Assembly (NCBI GenBank): GCA_023055425.1
Contig: JALGPY010000004.1
Location: 18,437,718-18,501,717 of the forward strand
Length of the DNA: 64,000 bases
Direction: 5' to 3'
Source: Linanthus parryae
Taxonomy: Eukaryota; Streptophyta; Magnoliopsida; Ericales; Polemoniaceae
Shown here: one piece after another, positions 35,501 through 46,872 of the stretch
Numbering within the stretch: the first letter of the stretch is position 1
Layout of the letters: each line of letters starts with the position of its first letter
Notes under the pieces: generated by a model
What the model was told of the DNA's origin: nothing
Database searches by the model: none
What the model saw: the letters and a program-made list of their open reading frames with translations, nothing else
Translations under genes and position numbers: made by a program

Positions 35501-37448
35501 AGTATGAGAATGCATGTTTTCCACTCGAATGTTGTTAAACTATTCTATTCATCTCCTTTGAGAACTCTCGGAAATTACTTGTGAAATGTTGATATTCTGA
35601 TTCTGGTTATGTGAAAGAGAAGAAATAAAATACCTCTAATAGACTTAGGACGATGTACAGAGTACTGTTATTAATGGGAGGCGTCAAGCGATCCTCCATT
35701 TTCTTATGGCTAAGACCATTGAAGCAATGCTTCTTATTATTGGATAGAACGTTAATGTTCACAAATCCGCCCCCGATGAGCCAAAATGTACCAAGTTATT
35801 GAGGCCAAGGGTTTTATAGAGCTATAGAGTGCTACTTATACTTGTAAGGGTCACTACGGTATAGGGGTGTCGACACTTAAGGCCTTTTAGCTAATGTTGT
35901 GAGCGGGGTTGACGAATGGGCTCCCTTAAAGCTCGGGTGAAATAGGGTTTGATAGACCCTAGAAGGAACCCTTAGTGGTTATTTCGTGATCCCTCTGTTT
36001 ACATCGATCCTGCTGGTGGCTCTTGACACGCCTCAGCTAAATTAAACTGTTGATTGAAGTCGAAATTAAAAATTTGACTACTTATTAATGTTGTTTGTGG
36101 CTCTTGATATGCCCTAATCGATTGAAATGAATTGTAAATCTTGGCTACTCATGAACTACTATCGTTATCAGTTCAATCGAACTTGTTTACTCTGGATATT
36201 TTACCAACTACTCGTGGTTTCTCAATGTTATTAAATTGAGAGGTTTTTGTTACTCGGTTACTTCAAGTTGATCCAAATTCTCCAATATGATAGTTTTACT
36301 GTTTAAATCTTCTGATTTTCAACTCATGCTTCCGTGCCACTCGTTGCTTTACATGTCGTAGTGTGTACTTACTCAGTTTTTACTGATCAATTTCTTCAAA
36401 ACTGCGTCGGGTTTTGCCATTTTAAAACCGCAGGTCGTCAATCAAAGTGGGGGATGGGAAAGCTTGAACGAGACGAAGAAGTATAGTTAACTTAGATCAC
36501 TTAGTAGATCACAAATGTTATGTTTTAAATTGTACTTATTTTCGAAGTTTTGTTATGTACATTAAGCGAAATGTAATCTTAATAGTATATTTATACTTTT
36601 GGTTGTCGATTGTCTCTTTAACCCTGAACCGAGATCCCGGGTTGTTACATATTGAATGAAGTTTGAATTCATGAACTTGTTAAAGAGTGTAGTCTATTGA
36701 CACGACAATGTTAGGAATTGATATTCATGAACTTAGGGTTTATTCTTAGATTGCAATCTTTCTTAAAGTTAATATTTGTTTTAGCTAATTGTTCATATGC
36801 TGTTCTTAATCCTTAGCAAGAATGGAGTAATTAACCGGACTTGTTAATTAGATAGCGAGTGTGTGAGAGCGACTTAGACCTAGTTGTGATGAGATATGAG
36901 CAACAATCCTTAATCAATGAGACTGAGAAGAGAAGTGTGTAGGATTGGCCTTAGTGGGTAGATTCAGTAGGAGATAGTGAGGTGTTCGTGTGGTGGTGGT
37001 CTGAGAGGACATCATTCCGTACATTGTTGTTAGCCTACTAGAACGGACTGGTAGATGTAGGTGGACCGATAGGACACCAAGTAGACCGTGACGTAGAACG
37101 ACATGAGACCCAGAGGAGATTGTTAGTGCTATTACCCGGCTTAACTAGAATATAGTTAACGTGTTACTTTGCTAATCCGGAAATCGTCTACAGCCCTAGG
37201 TGATCTAGAGAAGGCATGGTTTCTCCTTATTTGTTTGAAAAATTAAAAAACCCAAAAATATTAGTTAGTTATTTATTTCAGTTCTTAATCAACCACAATT
37301 TTTCATCCCTGTTACAATACTCTAATCTAATAACTAATTAAATAATCTCAAGCTTGTCCTCGTGGGATCGATAACTCGGGGTTGAAATACCACCCCTATA
37401 TTACTTGACCGTGCACTTGCGAATACACGTAAGAATTCGAGTTAGACA
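32526..37448 (+). mobile_element. Athila/Tat-like solo LTR (interrupted by a second solo LTR)
   Basis: It starts TGATAATATG, the same TGATAA start as the Athila-like LTRs on the other strand. Its tail has the shared block CTCGTGGGATCGATAACTC...TATATTACTTGACC...CACTTGCG, then CA at 37448. Without the nested piece (33326-36654) it is about 1.6 kb. No primer site or polypurine tract adjoins it, so it is a solo LTR. Flanks (CCACA and TCAAA) do not make a convincing duplication, so the right end may be off by about 15 bases. It interrupts the end of the Copia-2 extra ORF region. Confidence 0.65.
33326..36649 (+). mobile_element. Tekay-like solo LTR
   Basis: 3,324 bp starting TGTAATACCCCG and ending GGGTTGTTACA, with exact duplications TATTG at 33321-33325 and 36650-36654. 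The ends match the sense ends of the chromovirus LTR at 11878 (TGTAATACC...GTTACA), but the body differs, so it is another subfamily. No internal sequence remains, so it arose by LTR-LTR recombination. It contains a 114-codon chance ORF in a CT-rich block (33790-34134) and a run of short T-rich introns-like sequence, neither with a recognisable domain. Confidence 0.9.
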
Positions 37449-37942
37449 TCAAAGAAGAAATGAAGATCTGATAAGACCAAAGCCTTGATCCTTTCTTTCT
37501 ATCTCTTTATTTTCTTCTTTTCTGTTGTCAAGGCCTTGACATTCAGTAGGATATACTTTTTGGTTAAGTTTTTTTAAGACTCTGAGTAATGATCCAACAT
37601 TTCTTCACCTTTATTTGATGAAAGACAAAAAGGGGGAGAAATTATGTGGTTTTTGTGGTTACTGTTCAGTGCTTAAATAATAATATTTAGGAGTTTTTGT
37701 TAATCAGTTGTGCTCTGGTATTGTTTTGTGGTTACTGTTCAGTGCTTAAATAATAATATTTAGGAGTTTTTGTTAATCAGTTGTGCTCTGGTATTGTTTG
37801 TGTTATCTGAGAATTACTAATTATTTGTGTTAAGTTAGTTTGGTTGGTATTAGTGTCTATTGTCTCTGCACTATGTTGATATCTAATTCTTACAAGGAGT
37901 TGCAGGGATATTTACACAAGATTATGGGTTTTGTCATTCATC
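37449..37942 (+). mobile_element. Copia-2, end of internal region
   Basis: Non-coding tail after the extra ORF. It contains an 80-base tandem duplication (37650-37729 and 37730-37802, both with TTGTGGTTACTGTTCAGTGC) and two CAAGGCCTTGA-type palindromes (37481 and 37531). It resembles 44250-44585 of Copia-3 (ATCCAACAT...CTTCACC, AAAAGGGGGAGAAATT). Confidence 0.75.
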
Positions 37943-37953
37943 AAGGGGGAGAT
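37943..37953 (+). other. Copia-2 polypurine tract
   Basis: AAGGGGGAGAT directly precedes the 3' LTR (TGTTGACT at 37954). It primes plus-strand DNA in this element type. Confidence 0.88.
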
Positions 37954-39452
37954 TGTTGACTCAAAGACCTTTAAGTGTGTTTTGAGAAGTAACTTTTTTG
38001 AGTGATGAAAGACAAAGACAAAGTATTTCTGAGGCTCCAAGGCCTTGAGATAGTGTGCAGAGCTTCAAAGTCTTGAGAGTAGCTTTATTATGCTGAATGT
38101 TCTAACAATCTTGTGTTGCAGATTGGCTATCTGATAATTAAGATCAGAGAATTGCTGCAAATACTTATGTTTTATATTCACTATATATCTAACACAATTG
38201 CAGATATCCTGATCAGAGAGAATCATAGATTTCTGGTTTCAACTTTGAAAGACTGTGAAGCATGTTCAGAGCTTCAAGGCCTTGAGATGTGTCTTGAGCT
38301 GCTGACAGCTTTACAGAGTTCATTTGATTATTTCTTGAAGGGTTTGATCTTTAGTATTATGATTATTTAATGACTTCTAAAAGTCTTAAACTAGTTTATC
38401 ATGAGTTATATGTTTCAAAGGATAATTAGATTATTGTTTTATTCACTCATCCATTTTTTACTCAGAAACTGGAAATCCAAACAGACTCAGTGCTGTTATA
38501 TTTCTGGATTTTGTTGTTTCTACATTTTAATGTTGTTGCAGGTTTGTTAAACGTGCAAATGCAATCTCAAAAAACTCTAACGGATATCTACTCAAAGCTG
38601 TTTGAATTGTAGTTGAAAAGGATGAGGTTTGCAGGAACCGAGATCCTAAAATCTCTCATTCAGTTGCAGTAAGTGGATAAAAGACTGGTATGAATTTTGA
38701 AAGTAAAAATGAAGCTTGCAGAAAACTGAGAGAGGTGTGAAATATTCGTGGGAGATTAAACATTCAAATGCACATACATTCAGGCTTCAATTACAGCTTT
38801 GAGAAGATCAATCATTCCAGTTTCCTGAAGAACACATCCATGCCTTCACAAGCTTATTCTTCTTTTGTGTCCTTCTTCTGTTTTGTAATCTTCTTATCTT
38901 TGTATATCTAAAACCTCACCAAGCCTAGTGGTTGGTTGTTCAAGTGAACAACAAGAGGTTCTTGTTAGCTCCACAGTTAGTAGCTGATACTAGATGGGTT
39001 TGGAACCAGAAGCTGTATAGGTGTAAGGGAATTCACTTAGGCTTGAAGATCTAGGGCTGTTTCTATGTGAGTAATAAGAAGTGTTTGCCCAATCCTGGTG
39101 GGATTAGATCCCTTAGGCAGAGATTACGTCCATTGGGGCTGAACTTTGTAAATTGCCTTGTGTTCTTTACTTTACAGTTTTGCTATTTTCTGTTGCACAC
39201 AACTCAAATCAAACTAGGGTTTTTATACTGTTCAGAACTGGTTACAGTTCAAGGCCTTGAAGCTTTCTGTTTTGCCTTTGAAAGTTTCTAACTGTTTTCT
39301 AAAATCTCAAGGCCTTGAGATTTGAGTTTCCCACCGAGTTTCTTAGCTAAAATTTGTGTTTAGCAAAAAGTTTCCATACTCTATTCAACCCCCCCCCCCT
39401 TCCCCTTCTAGAGTATTTTGGTCCTGTATCTAGTCTACATTACAATCTTTCA
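37954..39452 (+). repeat. Copia-2 3' LTR
   Basis: 1,499 bp, TGTTGACT...ACAATCTTTCA, the full-length partner of the split 5' LTR. It contains palindromes of the TCAAGGCCTTGA type at 38038, 38275, 39250 and 39307, and the poly-C stem-loop at 39376-39416. Confidence 0.95.
39376..39416 (+). repeat. Stem with poly-C loop near LTR end (Copia-2, 3' LTR)
   Basis: ATACTCTA (39376-39383) pairs with TAGAGTAT (39409-39416) around a loop of cytosines interrupted by TT. The stem is identical to the 5' copy while the loop length differs. Confidence 0.75.
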
Positions 39453-40720
39453 TCTCCAATTAACTAGATAGGATGAAGATCACAAAACAATCATAGAAAA
39501 GGCAAAATCATCAATTAGGTTTATCGAAACATGAATCTCAATTCATAAAACGCAAAATCAACGTGGAACCCTAACCCCAAACACGGGTCCTGATCTAAGA
39601 AGTTTAGCTACCCATATTCATAATCACAACAACAAGAGTTTTTCTGATCATGATCAAAAACAAAGAAGCGAAGGAGAAAATAGATTAAACAAGGTTTCCC
39701 AAGCTCCACGATGTGATCCAAGCTCCAAGTTGATGTCCTGTCCTTCAATACTGCAACCCCACTCTAAAAATATGACCTAGTATGTCTAATATACGTTCCC
39801 TAAGAGTCTCCGGTCAATTAGGAAAGTTTTAGGCATCGTTTCTTTAAATTTGGCCGCCTCTTCAGAGTGTCTTCGTAGGAAGACTTTTCTCTTCGTAGGA
39901 AGAGTCTTCCTGCGAAGACATTTTCTCTTCCTGCGAAGGCCTTCCCAGATAAGTACATAGGGCTGTTTTGGGAGTACATTTCCAGCGGCTGGAAATTTGG
40001 CTAAGTATAAAGCCTTCCTTCGAAGACTTTTGTCTTCCTACGAAGACAATCCTGAATAGCTCAAACATCGTTTTTTGCCGTTTTTCGCGTCTTTGATCGT
40101 GTCTTTGCTTTTCGAAGGTTCTCCTCAACCTAGAGACACCTTTTATGCTATAAAACGTTCACAAATACCCGGGAACCCTTCATTGATAAATATAGCTCCT
40201 CGAAAGGCGTGTTTGGCATTTTCGGATGCTTTTGGCCGCGTTTTTATCTCTTTGAGCATCCTCTTTGACATAAATTTTTCGTCCGGACTCCGAAAAATTT
40301 GATCTTTGCACCTTTGGATTCATTTTATGACATAGACTTCATCCATGTAGAGAAATTCCAGTTTCCGGACCATTTTCTCGTTTTTCTCAATTATTGCTCA
40401 ATATTTGGCGAAAACATCCAAAACGCCCCAAATTCGTCTTTTCTTCTATTCCGAAGCTCCTTTCTTCTCTCCACTTGATTCACACAAGCTTAATTCCTTT
40501 AAAATAGAAACACAAACACTAGCGCGAAGATCAAATGTGATAAATTGTCAAAATCATACTCAAAACCATTAAGAAACGCCCGGATTGTGCATCAGAGCTC
40601 AAAAACATCCAAAAGTGCATTTTCTTCGTATTTCGGCTCTAATATTGTGACTTTGCACCGAAACCCACACAAATAACAATATAAAGTGTTCGTATGATAA
40701 ATCTTATTAAGGAGTTATCA
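39453..40720 (-). repeat. Athila-like 5' LTR, second segment
   Basis: It resumes the LTR broken at 11420 (TCTCCAATTAACTAGATAG...) and matches 5991-7251 of the left copy to the terminal GGAGTTATCA. The LTR on this side totals about 1.79 kb. The next base, 40721, is already Copia-3 reverse transcriptase. Confidence 0.92.
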
Positions 40721-41991
40721 GTTTCCAGGTTAGATGCAGTTAGAATTCTACTTGAATTTGCATCTCACAAGAACATGAAACTTTTTCAAATGTGAAGTGT
40801 GCGATTTTAAATGGCTATTTTCAAGAAGAAGTTTATGTTGCTCAAACTCATGGTTTCTAAAATGATAAGTTTTCATATCATTTTTATAAACTTGGCAAGG
40901 CTTTTATGGCTTCAAACAAGCGCCAAGGGCTTGGTATGAAAGATTGTTAAACTTTCTATTAAAATAATTTCAAAAGAGGATTAGTAGATAAGACCCTTTT
41001 CATAAAGACTCATGAGAAAGTCATGCTTGTAGTTCAAATTTTTGTTGATGATATTCAGTTTGGAGCTACTAATGATCTTCTTTGCATGAAATTCTCAAGT
41101 CTTATGACCAGGGAATTTGAAATAAGCTTGATGGGAGAATTGAACTTCTTTCTTGGATTCAAATTCAACAGATGAAGAAAGGAATATTCCTACATCAAAG
41201 CAAGCACACAAGAGATTTTCTAAACAAGTATAATATGTCTCAATCCAAAGAGATCAACACCCCCATGAGTTCTACATTGTATTTACCCAAATATGAATCT
41301 GGTAAGAGTGTAAATGTGAAAGAGTATAGAGGTATGATTGCATCATTAATCTACCTCACAGCTAGCAGACCAAATATCATGTTCAGTGTTTGCATGTGTG
41401 CTAGGTTTCAAGCTGATCCTAAAGAACCACACTTGACTGCAGTTAAGAGAATAATTAGATATCTCAATGGTACCAAAGACATAGGGCTTTGGTATCCTAA
41501 ACAATCTAACTTCTCTTTGTGTGGCTATTCAGATGCTGACTTTGCAGGATATAAAGTTGATAGAAAGAGTACATCAGGATGCTGTCAATTTGTTGGATCA
41601 TCTTTAATCAGCTAGCATTCAAAGAAGCAATATTCAGTTGCACTATAAATAGCAGAAGCTGAATACATAGCAGCTGAAGGGATGTTCACAAGTGTTATGG
41701 ATAGAACAACAAACGAGAGACCTGGGATTTGACTTCAGAGATATACCTATCAAGTGTGACAACACAAGTGCAATTTCAATTAAAAAGAATCCAGCTCAGC
41801 ATTCAAGAACAAAGCACATTGATGTTAGACATCACTTCATCAGAGATCATACTGAAAAAGGTGATATTGTTCTTGAATTTGTTTCTAATAACATGCAATT
41901 TGCAGATATCTTCACAAATCCATTTCCAGATGAAAGATTCTCAGCATTAAGATTGGAATTGGGCATGCTAAATAAAAAAGCATTGGTTTAG
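40721..41991 (+). pseudogene. Copia-3 reverse transcriptase and RNase H, 5'-truncated
   Basis: It begins inside RT at the point equivalent to 29200 of Copia-2 (SRLDAVRILLEFASH). Motifs survive in different frames: a KQAPRAWYE region near 40915, a VDDIQFGATND catalytic region near 41045, GELNFFLGF near 41140, then open frames 41172-41615 (including the connection segment and SDADFAGYKVDRKSTSG that Copia-2 lacks) and 41692-41991 (CDNTSAISIKKNP, RTKHIDVRHHFIRDH). Several frameshifts and stops. The upstream part is lost at the Athila-like insertion. Confidence 0.9.
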
Positions 41992-42428
41992 GGGGTAATC
42001 AGGTAAGTATTATGTGTTTCAAAGGTTTGAACTGATTTTCAAAGCCTTGGAAATCGTTTTAAAGCTTTGAGTGTATGTGCTTTAACCATATATCTTTTCA
42101 TGGTCTTGAAATTAATTCCAAAGCCTTGAAAATAAGACCTTATCCTAGTTAGTCAATAATTTGTATCTTTTAATGTTAGGTGTTATCTTTGTAGCTAATT
42201 ACTCAATATTGCCCCTCAATTTTTAAATATCCCTTTTCAGCCAAAATAGTATTATATTATTTACTTCCAACGGCACACACAGTTTGAATCTTCTTGATTC
42301 AGCATATCTTCAAAGATCAGGAAGAATATTTAGTTTCCCTTTCAAGCTGAAACTCTTTACTTTTATCTTCTTCTTTCTTTCTCTCCTTCGCATCTATCCT
42401 ACCTTTCTCTTATTCTCCCCAAACCCTA
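41992..42428 (+). promoter_or_regulatory. Leader between pol and extra ORF of Copia-3
   Basis: It starts with TTAGGGGGTAA at the pol stop. It has four AAAGCCTTGA/AAAGCTTTGA-like palindromes (42016-42130) and ends in a CT-rich run and CCCCAAACCCTA directly before the ATG. AAACCCTA is the plant telo-box motif, common in host gene leaders. Confidence 0.45.
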
Positions 42429-44225
42429 ATGAGCAATAGAAGAGTCTCCTACAGAATAAAGATTGCTAGTGGATCAAAGGCTGACACAGAGAAGAAAAGA
42501 AAGACCACTGTGGAAGATGTTCAGACCATCAGTGGAGATTCAAGTTCAAAGACTCCTAATGTAGAAGGCATGGCACCTCCTCCTCCCAAAAAGAAGGCAA
42601 ATAAAATTCAAACACCAGTGTCCAGTAAAAAGAAGTAGACAGTAGAGTCTACTCAAGAAAAACATAAAGGGATTCAAATTGGTAGCCCTAAGAAGGTGAA
42701 GAAGAAGGCTGACAAAGCAGACAAAGGAAAAGGAAAAGTGACGGCGGATGAACCAGAGGAAACATTGAGTAGGCTCTACAGATCTATTCATAAAAGAAGA
42801 AATCAACTGGTAGGAAATAAACCCTTTATAACAAATGGTTCATTACTCATATTACTAGAGGTCCATGGCTAAATGGATTTTTTTATAGATCAGTTGCATT
42901 CTGTAGTATGATCAGTGTTTCTATGTTTAATGGTATGAATCTGAAGTGCATTAAAAATTGAGGAAAAGCTCTTGTTGGTTTGTTTTAAACCCTCCAGAGA
43001 TAGCCTGCCCTAGACTCACGAGATTCTTTTCCCTAAACATAAAACCACTCAAGAAATATGTGAACCTGGTGATTCAGACCAAAGTTGCTGGCATTGATAT
43101 GGAACTAGATCACTCTGAGTTTGCCAATGTTTGAGGGTCTCCAAAGAGGCATGAAACCAGTAACTACCCTCCTAAGAGTGAATCCCTGAATCTGGAAAAA
43201 TAAGAATACTTTATACCCAATACCCCTCCACATCGAAGCAGTTAACACACTATATGCTAACTGTTGAAGCCAAATTCTTGTTTACAATCTTGATTAGATG
43301 TGCGGTACCAAGGGAACACTCAAAAGAGCTGATCACTGAAAGTGTGTTGTACTTGATGTATTTGGTTACGCATGATTATGATATTGATCTTCCAAAACAT
43401 CTGAGGGAACACATGTTGTATAGCAAAACAAATCATAGAAAACACCCCTTTCCATATGCCAATTTTCTCAACACTTTCTTCCAACACCTTAAAATTCCAA
43501 CTGATATGGAAGAGACTATCACTCCTGGGTTTGGTATGCTTGATGAGAAAGCATTTTAGAAGATTAATGTGGTGAAATCCACTGCTAGACTTGGAAGCTG
43601 CACTTAGATTTGACAGAGGCAGAGTTTAGTTCCAAGAAGTTTCTCAAACCCAAGTCCTTGACTCCTACTTCAAACCTCTCAGCCTCAAGATATCCCCTTG
43701 GTCCTTCACAAACTAGATTGACTTGAGATGGACATTAATGAAGTGAAGGAAATCAACATGAGCTTGGAACTGATCTTAGTCAGGTGAAGTACATGGTTGA
43801 AAACATCTTCAGAAGCATGATAGTGTTTGATGTGCCTGAAGAAGTCTCTCAAGCTGCAGAGGGTACCAAAAAGGATGTTTCAGCCAAGGATCTGCTCAGT
43901 GAACACTCTACTCAGGGTGAAACTGCTCAGGTAAAGGACATAGGAAAGCAGGTGGTTGATGAACAAGTTGATGAAGATGAAGAGGTAGAAGGTGGCAGTC
44001 TCGATTCCGGAGCACTTCTTATAGATCTCAAGAAGAAGAAATCAAAGAAGACAACTATTCAAGAAACTGTGACTGGTGCTGATTTGTTTGAGGGATAAGG
44101 TTAAACTGGTGAAAATGTGGCTCAGGAAGAAGAGAAGATTGATGATGATGATGATGATGATGATGAGGGAAATAGTCAGGAAGAAGATGCAGATCAGCAA
44201 CGAGATGAAGACCCAGCACCTTGAC
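42429..44225 (+). pseudogene. Copia-3 extra ORF after pol, decayed
   Basis: Counterpart of 30717-32525. ATG at 42429 opens a basic N-terminus (KKRKTTVEDVQ, PPPPKKKANK). The middle domain survives at 43254-43559 (FLFTILIRCAVPREHSKEL, HPFPYANF, GFGMLDEKAF), matching the Copia-2 domain at FTILMRSVVPRENSREI, HPLPYANL and GFGMIDETTL. An acidic tail follows (43784-44220, including a run of about nine aspartates at 44142). Many stops and frameshifts. Confidence 0.75.
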
Positions 44226-44585
44226 TCTTGCTAATCGTTCTTTACTTTTTCAAGGCCTTGAAGTCCTTTTCAAACTCTTGAAAATTTTATCTTTTCAGAC
44301 AGTTTTTAAATTTTTTTTTCCAAAAACTCTGATCCAACATCTTTTCTAATTCTTTTTTGACGAAAGTCAAAAAAGGGGAGAAATTTAGGTTAATTTATTT
44401 GCTTACTAGGAGACCTGATTTCTGGTTAGTAGAATTATATGAACTTTGGTATTATTTTCTAATTTTCAATAAGTTAATTGGATTTCTTTTGGATATCATG
44501 TGCTATAATTGATTGTACTATATGCTAATGAGTTTTTTTTTGGCAGAAACATAGTATCAAACAGATTGTGGTTTTGTCTTTCATC

Positions 44586-44596
44586 AAGGGGGATAT
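44586..44596 (+). other. Copia-3 polypurine tract
   Basis: AAGGGGGATAT is at the same place and in the same TCATCAAGGGGGA context as in Copia-2, followed by the 3' LTR. Confidence 0.7.
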
Positions 44597-45835
44597 TCTA
44601 AGTTCAACTCAATTTCAAAGGCTTGTAATAGCTATTCTATTTGAAGGTCTTGAAACTACTTTCAATGCTTTGAAACTGACTATGATTCATATACATGAAC
44701 TTAGGGGGAGTTTCTGATCTTTATTCAACTCCTAAATCCCTTTGCTTGATCAGTTTTTACTTGATGATGAAAGACAAAGTATTTTGACATATTAACAATA
44801 TCTAATCCATTTGTTTGACTTTGTTTTGCAGGAAATTTTATTTCATATTTTAACAGGATCTATTTCCTAACCTGAGTTTTGCACGAAAGGAAACTGTAGG
44901 TTGGATTGATTATGTGATCAATTTTCTATGTTTGGAAGTTTCCCAACATGTCTTTACACAATATCAAATCAGTATCATTGAAGATACTGAGCAACTATAT
45001 GTTGGAAAAGATGTTAGATAAGTCAAAGCTGAAGCTACAAAATAGGGAAGCTTGTTAAGAGAAGATCTTGAATATCTTCAATTAAAACTGCTCCATAAAA
45101 GAGGGAAAGCAGAAGCAATACAACGTGACAATTAACAGAGACACTAAGACACATTCACGGATTGACAAGCAACAAAGAAGCAGATTCATTTCTCTTATAG
45201 TGTTCTTCTAATCTGAAGAACATTGCATACTTAATGCAGATTCAGTTATAGTGTTCTTCTATTGTGAACTTCATTTGTATATCATTCTGATAATACTTAT
45301 AGTTCTTATTCTCGTGGATCGTTCAAGGTGATAAATAGAGAATTCTTAGTTAGTCAGTTAGCAAGATAAGTTACTAGATAGGTTAGTGAGAACCACAAGC
45401 TGTAACAGAGTAAGGCATCTCTATGTGCTTGAGATCAAGGGCTTATGTTTTGATTAATAAGTACTGTGTTGAAAATCCTGCAGGGAGAAGATCCCTGAGG
45501 TAGAAACGTAGGTCCAAGTGGACTGAACTCTTTATATCTTGTGTCTCTTGCATTTACTTTCCAGTTCCATAGTTCTTTTGCAGCATAAAAATAAGTTTCA
45601 TTTCAAGGGTTTTATACTCATTTCAAGGCCTTGAAATAGACTTATCTTTTTTTACTTCAACTATTTTAATTCCAATGGCTTGAAACTCATTTTGAGGCCT
45701 TGAATCACTCTTTACTCATTACAATTCTTTTTGAAACCACTATTCTTGCAAGTTTAGCAAAAGTTGGCATACTCTATTCAACCCCCCTCCTCTAGAGTAT
45801 TGATCCCGTATTTCTACCTACTGTATACCCCTTCA
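44597..45835 (+). repeat. Copia-3 3' LTR
   Basis: About 1.24 kb from TCTAAGTT (expected TG, start inferred by alignment with the Copia-2 junction) to ACCCCTTCA. It has the SIRE-type order: GGAAATC-rich middle, AAGCTGTA-AG-GTAAGG, AAGATCCCTGAGG, GACTGAACTCTT, palindromes, then the poly-C stem-loop. It is followed by CTAAC, which equals 2155-2159 of the Copia-1 LTR and is read as the surviving right target duplication. Confidence 0.8.
45769..45800 (+). repeat. Stem with poly-C loop near LTR end (Copia-3)
   Basis: ATACTCTA (45769-45776) and TAGAGTAT (45793-45800) keep the perfect stem. The loop is shorter, with six cytosines then TCCTC. Confidence 0.7.
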
Positions 45836-46872
45836 CTAACTTCTTATCATGTTATATATATGGTTTTATAGTTATATACACATGTAGATATTTAAATTGA
45901 AGTTTACCCAAGGAAAAATTAGCGAGGGTCTATGCATGAACTGTGTGTCTAACAGATCAGTTTGTGTGGCTAATTTTTCTAGATTTTGTTTGATCTTTGT
46001 TGCTGAGATTGTGCAGAATTGTTGGTCATTCAAACGTCCATAAACAAATTCAAAAATCTATTCAAACATAGATGCTGAACGAAGCATTTCAAGGGAGATG
46101 ATTTGTATTCAGTTCCTAAAATCTCTTAAGCAGTTGCAGGTTGTTGATAAAAGCTGAAGTTTGAATTTCAATCAAAAAGAGAATGGAGAGAGGCTGATTA
46201 ATAGAGATATTGAAGAGAGTTCCATACGGGGGAGATCAAGTTACAGAACTCTTCATACAATCAATCCAATTAACAACTGATGGAATTGAAGATCATTCAT
46301 CAAATCTGAAGAACATTTCCAAGCTTCATCAGCTTACTTTTTCTGTGTTCTTCTACTTGTACTGAATTGTCTTATTCATTCTTACTTTCTCCAACCTCGC
46401 AAACATAGAAGTTTTGTTTTTCAAGTGAACAACAAGAAGTTCTTATTATTTGAGCATATTGTAGCTTGTACTAGATTGGTTGGGAAACACAAGCTGTACA
46501 AGTGTGTTGAAATCATGGAGGGATCTAATCCCATCCTTCAGGAAGAGACTAGCTCCAACAGTGATTGAACTCTGTAAAAATCCTTGTGTTCTTGTGCTTT
46601 ACATTACTGCTTTTCATATCTGTTAAGTATCAGTTCAAAATAATTAACTCCAAAGGTTTGGAGAATTTTCAATCTCAAAGCTTTGAAGCTACTTTTTCTG
46701 CATTTTTATCTCTAGCTTCTCAATTTTTTTTCAAAACTTTGAGACTTCGACTGCACATTTGTTTGAAGTTTGAAAAGGCTAGTTATTGAGCAAAAGTTTC
46801 CATACTCTATTCACCCCCCCCCCCCTTCTAGAGTTTTAGATCCTGTTTACTTACTTGCATTACAAACTTTCA
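45836..46872 (+). repeat. Copia-1 3' LTR remnant
   Basis: It matches 2155-3234 (TATACACATGTAG, AAAGCTGAAGTTTGAATTTCAA, GGGGGAGATCAAGTTACA, CAACAAGA, CTTTACATTACTGCTTTTCATAT) and ends ACAAACTTTCA. The first 237 bases of the LTR are missing because Copia-3 inserted at CTAAC and the left flank was later deleted. It marks the right edge of the nest. Confidence 0.85.
46802..46834 (+). repeat. Stem with poly-C loop near LTR end (Copia-1)
   Basis: ATACTCTA (46802-46809) faces TAGAGTTT (46829-46836), with a loop of 13 cytosines. One stem pair is lost. The 5' LTR copy (about 3165-3200) keeps the cytosines but has lost the left arm. Confidence 0.6.

Larger units (their letters stand above)
11421..39452 (+). 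mobile_element. Copia-2: SIRE/Maximus-like element with nested inserts
   Basis: A 28.0-kb span with LTRs TGTTGACT...ACAATCTTTCA. Flanks are TCTCT (11416-11420) and TCTCC (39453-39457), a target duplication with one change. Removing the chromovirus at 11878 and the solo LTRs at 32526 leaves about 10.4 kb, typical of SIRE elements. Gene order is gag, protease, integrase, RT/RNase H, then an extra ORF. Several frameshifts and stops make it non-autonomous now, but its LTRs are still closely similar. Confidence 0.93.
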
